This document shows, one piece after another, positions 54,719-64,000 of a stretch of 64,000 nucleotides of DNA; positions within the stretch are counted from its first letter, which is position 1, and every line of letters starts with the position of its first letter. A program made the translations under genes and the position numbers. The stretch lies in assembly GCF_963169125.1 (NCBI RefSeq), contig NC_084797.1, positions 103,627,868 through 103,691,867 on the forward strand. Direction: 5' to 3'. The notes below the pieces were generated by a model. It was not told the DNA's origin, did not search any database, and worked only from the letters and a program-made list of their open reading frames with translations. This stretch comes from Humulus lupulus. Taxonomy: Eukaryota; Streptophyta; Magnoliopsida; Rosales; Cannabaceae.

Positions 54719-56914
54719 CTAGGATAGCCAGGACCGCTACACTGTGAACTTATAAAAAGGCAAGACTTGCTAATCAAGTCATTAGTTTAAAAACGTGTCA
54801 CTAAACATGTATGATCTAGGGTTAGAAAAGGTTTTGGTCTCAAAAGTTTCATTTTGTATAAATAAGCAGTTATATACATGGGATCCCAAAAGTAATAGAG
54901 TTTAAAAGTTGGATTACAGACTCCTAAAATAATACAAAATTTTTTTAGCCATACTAAGGCAAAATGGACAATCTCCGGGTTTCGCGTCCCTGCCTAAACC
55001 TCAACCTTGGCGGCTGTGCAGTTGGCCATGTACATTCCGCTCGCAGAGCTCTCCATATCAAGGCTGATCAAATTTACCCTTGCCTTTACCTGCACCACGT
55101 AGCACCCGTGAGCCAAGGCCCAGCAAGAAAACATGATGTGCAACACAAGCAGTAATAACAGATAACAAACTCCCTAAGCATGAACTTTCATCATATAATC
55201 CACATTAATCATTCATATCACATAATAATCATGGCTGAAAACTTAGGTTGCACCCACTGTTTATACCACTGACTCCGGTCCACTTAAACCGAGCTCAGTG
55301 CATATTAAGCTGCCCTCGGCTACCAGTGGCCAAGCCATGCCCTGTGCGCTAGTGTAACCCTTGGCACCCTTAGGCCGTTGGTTCACTAATTAGCTTGCAT
55401 GGCATAATACCATCCTTTCAAGCATACATAATAGGGAACCCTTAGTCCTATCACAGATATTCAACTAGGTGCAGTTTTCTTACCTTCAATCTTTGCTGTT
55501 TCGAAATTACGATCAACGCTCTTCAAGCACGATCCGATCTCGAGCCTATGCTTTTATCACCTACTCACAACCAAGGTATAGGGTTCCATTAATATTTAGA
55601 TAAGGGTTTCTGGATACAAAAATAACTTCCGGGAATCCGAATTCCACCAAGCAGGGTGGTAAAATCGATCCCGAGCATTCAAGACCACATTCCCATGCCT
55701 AAGATCCCCGAATGTTCAAGTTTGCACCCAAGGGCTGCGGCCCTGCCCTCAAAACAGAACCAAGGGCTTGCCTGGAAGGAGACATGTGTTGCGGCCCTTT
55801 CCTTGGGTGCCGCGACGCTCACCTTTGGCCGAGCCTTCTTGGCTCATCTTCATCCTAGGGCCGCAGTGCTCTAGAACAGAGCCGCAGCCATTCCCTTCAT
55901 GCCCAGAAAACCCATCATTTCCAACATCTAAACCTCATCCAAAGCCATCCCAAAGCTCCCTAATTCAAAACCAATTAATCCCAACACCTTTAGAATGACT
56001 TAAACAACATAATTCCACAAAAAAACCCAGCCTAACACACACTAAAATCTCTTTTCAATTTCTGAAACTCAAGAACTTTGAAACACTACAATCAACCATA
56101 CAAACTTAGATTAAAGCCTCCAAATTATGAATTGAGACTTACCTCTTCTGCTGAACCACTTCTCCAAGCTTTCCTCCTTAATTCTGCCTTTAAACATCAA
56201 AACCACATTTACCTCAAAACCCAGCCAAAAACCAAAATTTCTAACCACAAAAAAGGAAATTCAGTGCTGACCTTAGTCCTGATGAAGTTCTTGATTGATT
56301 CTTGAACTTAGCCTCTAAATCACTCCTTCAATCCACTGAATTCCAGCTGAATTCCCCTAAGATTTCAGTGTTTTTCCTTGAGAGAGAATAGAGAGGAGAG
56401 GCTGAAAATAAAGGTCGGTTTAATTTTTTGTATACTGTTTTCCTTAAGTTTCTGTCTAATCTTATCCCATTGAGTCAATCCCGAGGCTCGGTGTGCCAGA
56501 AACGTCCCCGAGGGCAAAACAGTAAAATTCCCCAATATTCCCGCCTAGACTTCCTAACCTCAAATATATCTCCATATATTTATTTTCATAACTCGATAGT
56601 CTAAATAACTATCCAATACCTAAAATACCCTTGACTTATCCAAAGTCAACTGTTAAGCCCTGTTGTGACTTTTCCCCGCTAACTAGCCCTAGGATCGTCT
56701 CGAGTCGTGCTCTGCAAACCTACCCACATAATAATGTGGTTCTCACATTACCATATATATCACATTAATACCAATATAATCATACACGCATTCTAACCAT
56801 ACAATTATGCATTTAAGTCAATAAAATCATTCAAATCAGATTTAACCCAATAATGCCTTCCCGGCACACTAATCAAGGCCCTTAATCCTCATTAGGGAAT
56901 TCGGGGTCGTTGCA
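54719..56914 (-). repeat. Tekay 5' LTR
   Basis: The minus strand begins TGCAACGACCCC at 56914 and ends GGCTATCC near 54719, lacking the last bases found in the partner. GC-rich words with GCGGCCC and CGCGAC are at 55730-55890. Small ORFs shared with the other LTR (for example 54964-55155) are repeat sequence, not genes. Confidence 0.87.
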
Positions 56915-58700
56915 AATTTAGTCCGTCCTGATGGAACAAGGATAGCCTCACCAATAAGGCATCCCTTGTCACCTATAAGACATCATACACCACCTCGTCC
57001 TCAATGGGATATTCCAGCTCAAGGAGACAGTAGGAGAAATCCTTCCCCATCAGCCAATACTTACGTCCCAAGAACACATGTCGAGAATCCAAGTCCTCGG
57101 CCCCAGCCACGAGTTGTAATCTTTGCAAATGGGAGTTACTGGACCAAAAGCCATTGAAGCGACAAGTTTGAGAGTGACCTAAGGAATCATTTGAGTTCAG
57201 CACAGAGCCCTCGATATGATCCTTAACCCGATTTGCGCGATCATATTAACTCATAGAGAAGGTATCTCGTTCAGGATGGAGATATTAGCTATACTTGACA
57301 AGAGGGAGGTTCGTCCATAGTACGCGATAACAGGAATGCCCCGCAAAACCAAGCTCGAAGAGGGACAATAACTCATCAAACACGCATGATAGGATGGGAT
57401 CTATTGAACAACCCTCAGCTAACCTAGGGACTAGGGACCAAACCCTCGAGATACTAGCTTTGATGGAAGAGAAAATGAAAAAACTCTTGTCCAGAAAGGA
57501 AAAATATGATTGCAACTAAGACAAGGAGCTCGAGCCTTTTGCTCCAAATATTGCGGCAGTGACATATCTTGTGGGTTTTAGGATGCCACACTTGTCAAAA
57601 TTTGATGGAGATGGAGATTTGTCACATCACCTTGGAATGTTCAACACCATGATGATGGCCCACAATGTCAGGCTCGACCTAAGGTGTATTTTGTTCCCTG
57701 CAACTATGGTCGACCCAGCCAGGCAGTGGTTTAAGCAATACAAGAGACATTCCATATGCTTGTGGAAGAAGTTTTCCACTGAGTTCAAAAAAGCATTCCG
57801 AGCTTCATAGGCAGCTCAAGTTGAGGCTGATTCATTGGCCAACGTAAAGCAGCAACTTGGCGAAATGTTGAAGGCATATCTGAGTAGATTTGCCAATGTT
57901 GCTGCACGAGCTCGGGATGTTGATGACAGCTCCAAACTCATGGAAATGGGGACGAGAATCCTTGTTGGGGGTGACCTATTGTAGGAACTCCAAAGAAAAG
58001 GAGTTAAGAGCGTAGATGAATTCTTAGCTCGGGCTCAAGAGTGGATAAATCTTAAGGAGGCGCGAGTTTCTGTTGCAGGAACCAGCCAGACCCCTATCCA
58101 ACCCATTGGAGCAGCAACGGATGCGGCCATTACGACCCAAACTATTGCCCATAATAACCAAGGGTGGAATAACAAAAGAAAAGGGAATGGTGAACCCGAC
58201 CAGAGTGGGACGAAGAAAAATAAGCCCGCAGAGAAGTTCAAGCCTGTCTACGCCACGTATACCAACCTACCGGATACACGTGAGCACATTTTTCTGGCCA
58301 ATTCTAAGTCGCCTTCCATGGAAGAAGCCAAAACCATTGAAGAACCAGAGGGCGAAAAGGGATACCTCAAAGTTCTCTCGGTTCCACAACAACATCGGTC
58401 ATAACACTGATGATTGTCGGAAGCTGAAGGATGAGATTGAAACCCTCATTAGGGCAGGACCTTTGGCCCAGTACATCCGAAATCGGGTGAATCCATGTCA
58501 CCCCGTTGGTTAGACCCTACTACCTGTTCTAGAAGCTGCGACTAGCCAACCTGGAGCTCAAGCAAATTAGGTCGACCCTCCTCTGATTATTGGGGGAGAT
58601 ATAACCACCATTTCGGGAGGACCTCATTTGGCAGGCATGACAGCGGGGCCCAAAAGAGGTACATTAACAAACTGAAGTCCCATAGCGGGGTGGAGTTTGT
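56915..58700 (+). pseudogene. Element B gag, main part
   Basis: Continues from the Tekay insertion with LVRPDGTRIASP. The capsid core lies at 57559-57960 (PHLSKFDGDGDLSHHLGMFN, DPARQWFKQYKRHSI, LANVKQQLGEMLKAYL). The tail has a basic linker and a zinc-knuckle-like SRFHNNIGHNTDDCRKLKDEIETLI (about 58375-58450). It is broken by stops and at least two frameshifts. Confidence 0.82.
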
Positions 58701-59575
58701 CCCAGAACAACGGTTATCAAAATAGTAGCTAGTGGAAAAACAACCAATCATTTTCACAGAAGAGGAAGCTGGTCACGTCCAATTCCCACATAACAATCCA
58801 CTGGTGGTAACCGTTCAGCTCGCCAACTGAAGGGTCCAAAGAACACTAGTGGATAATAGAAGTTCTGTGAATCTACTTTTCAGGTCTACCCTGGAAAATA
58901 TGGGGTTATCCGTAATTGATTTGAAGGCGACCTCGATGAATTTGTATGGGTTTTTGCTGAAGGGTCGACAGCCATCAAGACAATCGGATTGGTGGTGACA
59001 TTGGGAGAAGAGTCGCAAACTATTTCCAAGTTGCTCGAGTTCGTGGTAATCGATTGTCCAGCTGTATACAATGTGATTTTGGGCTGACCTGCAATGATGG
59101 CATTTGATGCCATAACCTCTATCCTCCGCCTAGCAATGAAATTCCCCTCAGCTGCAGGAATATGCACCTTCAAAGGTGATTAACTCGCTGCCTGGGAATG
59201 CTATAGCATTTCTATGAAGGAAAGATCACAACCCGGGCAGCAAGAGATGGTCATAAATGACGTAGGAGAGGAGTCCTAAGAAGTAGAAGTTACTCACGAG
59301 ATTGAAGAACCTCAGCAAAAAGGGGATAGTGAAAGATCAGAGGTCCAAGCCATAAAAGAGCTTGAAGAAGTAAACATCGACCCCAAAGAAGCTTCAAGAG
59401 TCATAAATATTGGAAAGAATCTTCACGATAAAAGGAAGAAGGAGCTGGTTGATTTCTTACAGGAGAACCTGAATGTCTTCGCTTGGTCGCATGAAGATAT
59501 GGTGGGAATAAGTTCAAGTTTAATCATGTACACCTTAAATTTGGATAGGAATGTGCCTGGAAAATCCCAAAAATG
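58701..59575 (+). pseudogene. Element B protease and linker
   Basis: FPHNNPLVVTVQLAN (about 58785) is followed by a stop in place of Trp. The active-site stretch reads LVDNRSSVNLLF (about 58848), so the Gly after Asp-Asn is Arg; this probably kills activity. A frameshift falls near 58955, then GTIELV-like and VILG*PAMMAF. The acidic linker AWSHEDMVGISSSLI leads to RT. Confidence 0.78.
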
Positions 59576-61230
59576 GAGACATTTGGGAACGGTCTGAGCT
59601 AAAGCCCTTGAGGAAGAAGTAGCTCAGTTATTATAATGCAGCTTTATTTGGGAGGCAAGATACCCGATCTAGGTCGCTAATCCCGTGCTGGTCTCGAAGC
59701 AAAACGGGAAGTGGAGGACCTGTATCGACTTCTCCGATCTAAAAAAATCTTGTCGCAAGGATTGTTTCCAACTGCCAAGGATTGACTAGTTGGTAGATGC
59801 CACGGTAGGTCACGAGCTCATGTCCTTCATGGATGCATATTCTGGACATAACTAAATCGCGATGAATCCTACGGACCAGGAACATACTAGCTTCATGACC
59901 GAACATAACATATACTATTATAAAGTTATGCCCTTCGGGCTAAAGAATGTCAGGGCTACATATCAATGCTTGGTCAACAAAATGTTCGCTAGCCAGATTG
60001 GGAGAAATATGGAGGTGTATGTCGATGACATGCTTGTCAAATAAAAAACTGCCAATAACCATGTGTCTGATCTAGAAGAATGTTTTGGAATATTAAGGAG
60101 GTATGACATGAAGCTGAATCCCCAGAAATGTACTTTCGAAGTGGCATCTGGAAAATTCCCGGGGTTCATAGTGAACACAAGGGTAATTGAGGCGAATCCT
60201 GAGAAAATCAGGTCGTTGTTAGAAATTCCCTCACCCAGGTCACGTAAAGAAGTTCGAAGCCTAACTGGAAGGGTGGCAGCTTTGAATCAAATCATTTCAA
60301 AATCGAATCACAAGTGTCTGCCATTCTACAACTTGCTCAAAGGAAATAAGAAATTTGAGTGGATTGAGGAGTGCGAAAAGGCATTCCATGACCTTAAAAT
60401 GCACCTGGCCCAGTCCCCATCATTATCTAAACCTACGTCTAGAGAATCTCTGTTCCTTTATTTGGCCGTGACAGAGAATGCAGTCAGTGTCTTGTTAATT
60501 CGAGAAGAAGACTGTGCTCAGAAACCAGTATATTATGTAAGCAAGAGACTTCTTGGAGCTGAGTCACGTTATCCACCGATAGAGAAGTTGGCATTTTGTC
60601 TGATGTTGGCTTCCAGAAAGCTCTGGCTATATTTCTAGTCCCATTCAATCAACATCTTAACCGACCCACCTTTAAGATAGGTTTTGCAAAAACTTGAAAC
60701 ATCAGGACGTCTCTTAAAATGGGACATCAAACTTAGCTAGTTCAAGATATTGTACATGCCACAGACTCACATCAAGAGTTAGGTGCTTGCTGACTTTATG
60801 GCTGAATGCACCAGTTTTCAAGAAGAGCTCTTGAGGGAGCTGGTGCAAGAATTATGGAAAATCTTTGATGATGGATCGTCAAACGAGAACGGATCAGGAG
60901 CTGGGATCATCTTAGTCTCACCAAAATGGCATCGATTTCATATAGCTTCGAGATTCAGATTTGAGGAGTCCAACAATGAAGTAGAATATGAGGCCTTACT
61001 GGCAGGGCTGAGGGTAGCGAGAGAGCTCAAGGTGAAAGCCATCCAATGCTATAGCGATTCCCAACTCGTGGTCAATCAAGTATTGGGAGAGTATCAAGCT
61101 CGAGGTATGAAGATGGCAGCCTACCTAGCTAAGGTAAAGGGAGAATTTTCTAAATTTGAGTATAGCTCTGTTGAACAGATACCCCATGAGTAGAACTCTA
61201 ACGCTGATGCTTTGGCACGACCTGCTATAA
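59576..61230 (+). pseudogene. Element B reverse transcriptase and RNase H
   Basis: RT: NGKWRTCIDFSDL (about 59707), FMDAYSGHN (about 59827), PFGLKNVRATYQ (about 59932) and the catalytic MEVYVDDMLVK (about 60010) with a stop right after. The thumb and connection lie at 60063-60638. RNase H: FDDGSSNENGSGAGI (about 60865), ESNNEVEYEALLAG, CYSDSQLVVNQV (about 61045). Stops and CAG-to-TAG-type changes occur throughout. Confidence 0.85.
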
Positions 61231-62560
61231 CAAAAGAGGTTGAGATGTTAAATGTATTGCCAGTGGAGTTCTTGGAGAGCCCGAGTGTGACGGAAGAAAT
61301 GGTAGAATTCAGAATGATCGACATAAGACTAACCTAAATGACTCCTATAATGGAATACCTCGCAATTGGAAAGTTACCTGATGATAGAAAAGACGCGAGA
61401 AAAATACTCTATCAAGCTCCGCGAGACATAATAGTAAAAGGAACCTTATATCGGCATGGTCATTTCTTACCTCTCATGCGATGCGTTCCGCCCAAGGAAG
61501 CTGAAACCATTTTACAAGAAATACACGTAGGCTTTTGTCGGGATCATGCTGGGGGACAAAACCTGGTACTAAAGATACTGAGACATGGCTATTTTTGGCC
61601 CATTTTAACGAAAGACTCGTTCTCGTATGATCAGAAGTGCAGCAAATGCCAATGTTTCGCCATAGTTTCCCGAGCTGCTCCAGTCGAGCTAACGATGATT
61701 TCATCCCCATGGCCATTTGCAACGTGGGGAATCGATCTAATAGGTTTCCTACCTATGGGAATGGGAGGAGTTCGATATGCGGTGGTGGTGATTGATTACT
61801 TCATGAAGCCAAGCCTCTGGCAACCATCACATCAAAAAGAGTCCTGGACTTCTTGGTGAAGAATATTATATGTCGATTTGGACTTCCTAAGAAAATCATG
61901 TTAGAGGATGGGACACAATTTGATAGTGATCTCTTCACGAACTTCTATGAAAAATATGGCATAACAAAGAGTTTCTTGTCGATAACATACCCACAAGCCA
62001 ACGGGCAGGTGAAGGCTGTAAACAAAACCCTTAAAGCAAGCCTGAAGAACAGGTTATACGAAGCAAAAGGACTATAGACCGAATAGCTCTCGCAAGTACT
62101 TTAGGCCTACTGAACTTCTGACAGGACCTTCATGAGGCATACACCTTTTACCATAACTTTCAGAAGCGTGGCCATGCTTCCAATTGAAGTAATGGTAACT
62201 ACTCACAGGCAAAGGGCATTTGATCAAGAATAGAATAATGCACAACTTAACGCATCTCTCGATCTGATCGAAGAAAAACCAGAGGAATCATAATTGCAGC
62301 TCGCCCATTATCAACAAAAGGTCACTCGCTATTTCAATTCAAAAGTCAAGGGTCGTAGACATGGATTAGGCGATCTGGTTCTCCGAAGGGTCTTTTTGAT
62401 GAATAAAGACCCTAAGGATGGTGTGTTAGGCCTGAATTGGGAAGGGCCGTACCAGATTGTAGAGGTCTTACACGAGGAAACTTTCACGATAACTCGACTG
62501 AATGGAGAAATAGTTCCACAGACCTGGAATGCTCTACACTTGAAAAAGTACTATCAATAG
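61231..62560 (+). pseudogene. Element B integrase
   Basis: HVGFCRDHAGG and CSKCQCF (about 61525-61655) form the zinc-binding part. The core has WGIDLIGFLP (about 61727), a frameshift near 61800, LEDGTQF in place of SDNGTQF (about 61900) and NGQVKAVNKT in place of NGQVEAVNKT (about 61997). Two catalytic positions are therefore altered. The C-terminal part has GDLVLRRVF and GLNWEGPYQIVEV, ending LHLKKYYQ at 62560. Confidence 0.85.
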
Positions 62561-63312
62561 TACCACCATCATTGTAAGGCTTATTTATAAAAGCCATTCT
62601 GATTAATTAATAGATGGATTGTTAGATAACCATTTCTTAGTCTTGTTATTGCAAGCTCGTGTTCTCATATTTGTAAAAGCAACGAAGAAAGTTTATACAT
62701 TCTAGTTACTTGGGGGGCACATAACCGAGGTTGGAAAAATTAAGCCTACTCGGATAAGATTAAAAACTTAGAAGCTTGGAAAATTTGATTATTCAGGGGG
62801 TTTTTAAAGCCTGAGTTTTCAATAAACTTAGTGCGAACTAAGTTTAAATCATCTAAAACCCTGGATATAACTAGGTCTGAAACATAGAAATTTGGGAAAA
62901 TTGATTATTCAAGGGCTTTTTAAAGCCCGAGTTATCAATAAACCTAGCACGAACTAAGTTTAAATCATTAATAACCCTGGATAAAACCAGGTTCGAGGCC
63001 TGATTCTTAACACGTATGATACAAATAAGCAAAGAAAAACTTGGATATAACCAAGTTCGATAAAATATATCTTGATCTAAAAGTCGATTCCTGAAACCTC
63101 AAATGTACAAGAGTAAGGATTCATAAGCATGAGAAAATAATAAAGGAAAGACAAATGGATCAAAAGTTAGATATATATTGAAATAAACAAACAAATATAT
63201 TACATCGAGGAGAAATAACCTCGAGCAAAGCCTGAAGGCAATTGTTTAATACTAAAAGACTGTTAGACAATTACAAAGAATATCATAAATAAAATCATTG
63301 GGCCCCGTGAGC
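62561..63312. other. Element B 3' region without genes
   Basis: Lies between the converging integrase and antisense genes. Apart from the tandem repeat it holds only AT-rich sequence. Confidence 0.6.
62761..63061 (+). repeat. Tandem repeat, about 2.5 units of about 116 bases
   Basis: Units start near 62766 and 62882. Each has GATTATTCA(G/A)GGG, TTTTTAAAGCC(T/C)GAGTT, GCGAACTAAGTTTAAATCAT (or its CACGAACTAAG form) and CCTGGAT(A/A)(T/A)AA(C)(T/C)(A/C)AGG. A partial third copy ends TTGGATATAACCAAGTTCG (63043-63061). It is related to the A repeat at 31491-31960. Confidence 0.8.
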
Positions 63313-64000
63313 TCACCCCACTGAAGTGACCTCCTCGCCATCTCCCTCCGCCACTCCGGACACTTCACTAGTCTCCGAGGGTTCTTGCAAGAATCGAACC
63401 TTGAATTTAGCAAGGTACGGATCCCAGAACCTGGGCTCCATAAAAGAGAAGTTCCTGTCCTAGTTGAAACTTATCAATGGTATAGCATCTCCACCATGGA
63501 TGATAATGAGTTGCCCTTTCCTCCTTAGCTTTAACTTCAGCCTCGAGTATTTTTGCTTTGAGCTCACCAATCTCGACCTGAAGTTATTGAACACGATGGT
63601 TCACTTCTGCGGTCTGAGCTTGGGAGGTGGATAGTGCGGTCTTTGTGGTCTGCTCGCTTTCTTGGGAAGAGGTAAGAGCAGCCTTAGCAGCATGCTCATT
63701 CTTTTGAGCAGCTGTCAAGTTATCTTTGGCAACCTGCTCACCATCCTCAGCAACATTCAAGGCGACTTTGGCAGCGTCCAGCTCAGCTCGGAGCTCTTCA
63801 TTTCTGGCCCTAGCACGAGTTATGCTTCAGTATTGGGCCAGGAAGGACTACAAAATAACTAAACAGGTCAAAAATATAAGATGAAGAACACAATAAAAAA
63901 AAAATTCATCACCAAATATGGGAGAAGAACTCACAGTGAGGTTCATCCCCATGGCAGACTCAAAGAAATTCTCCGGGCTGCGCTCTTCTATGGTTCTCAG
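63313..64000 (-). pseudogene. Element B antisense gene, last exons
   Basis: Read on the minus strand from the window edge: an exon ending LRTIEERSPENFFESAMGMNLT, equal to the A stretch ending MESSMGMTLT. Intron 63848-63934 (87 bases, GTGAGT...TTGTAG) is at the same place as in A, D and E. A coiled-coil exon follows (NEELRAELDAAKVAL), with the motif NFSFMEPRFWDPYLAKF and a TGA at 63313. Two stops in the last exon show decay. Confidence 0.65.

Larger units (their letters stand above)
47437..56914 (-). mobile_element. Tekay-type chromovirus
   Basis: LTRs at 47437-49696 and about 54719-56914, flanked by AATTT (47432-47436 and 56915-56919). On the minus strand it codes gag, zinc knuckle, protease, RT, RNase H, integrase and a chromodomain-like end. 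I found one frameshift and about eight stops. It is younger than element B, which it splits. The primer site is missing, so it could not be copied in its present form. Confidence 0.92.
46055..64000 (+). mobile_element. Element B: decayed Tat-like element, interrupted by a Tekay element, continuing past the window
   Basis: A plus-strand relative of element A with LTR, primer site, gag, protease, RT, RNase H, integrase, tandem repeat and antisense gene in the same order. The Tekay element splits gag at 47436/56915. The gag frame continues across as QANLVRPDGTRIASP, with AATTT duplicated. It is more decayed than A. The 3' LTR is outside the window. Confidence 0.88.

Overview
The window looks like nuclear DNA of a flowering plant, probably a eudicot, from a repeat-dense and likely heterochromatic region. 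I found no intact host gene. Almost everything is LTR retrotransposon sequence inserted into other LTR retrotransposons, plus one 5'-truncated LINE and a decayed Ty1/copia element. The plant assignment rests on the families present: Ty3/gypsy elements of the Tat/Retand type that carry an antisense ORF, Tekay-type chromoviruses with an integrase chromodomain, and compact GT-AG introns. Family names come from motif recognition by eye, not from a search.

Layout. (1) 1-1685: gag start and LTR of a minus-strand Tat-like element. (2) about 1740-3494: a truncated Tekay-type LTR. (3) 3518-19189: element D, a plus-strand Tat-like element that has lost protease, RT, most of RNase H and integrase. Element E (8453-17871, target duplication CCTGG) is inserted in its antisense gene. 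(4) 19190-19780: a copia LTR end and primer-binding site. It is split by a Tekay-type solo LTR (19781-24619, duplication AGAGC), which itself contains a Tat-like solo LTR (20295-21747, duplication CTAAG). (5) 24620-27042: AT-rich sequence without genes. (6) 27043-39215: element A, a 12.2-kb minus-strand Tat-like element with both LTRs and all domains. (7) 39216-43329: AT-rich sequence holding a LINE 3' end (40866-41977). (8) 43330-45970: decayed copia gag-pol. (9) about 46055-64000 and beyond: element B, a plus-strand relative of A, interrupted by a Tekay chromovirus (47437-56914, duplication AATTT).

How the parts relate. The Tat-like elements share one plan: LTR, a primer site reading like TTTGGTGCTTTCATTGAGAG, gag, protease, RT, RNase H, integrase, a tandem-repeat 3' region, then a gene on the opposite strand, then the 3' LTR. 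That antisense gene is present in A, B, D and E. It carries a domain I recognise as the 'putative gypsy type transposon' domain (Pfam Transposase_28), then coiled coils. It appears to be spliced, with short GT-AG introns at matching places in all copies where they can be seen. D and E have both lost RT and integrase but keep gag and the antisense gene. Nearly all coding regions are broken, mostly by CAG-to-TAG and CGA-to-TGA changes as expected from decay of methylated cytosine. All three readable integrases have lost the second catalytic aspartate.
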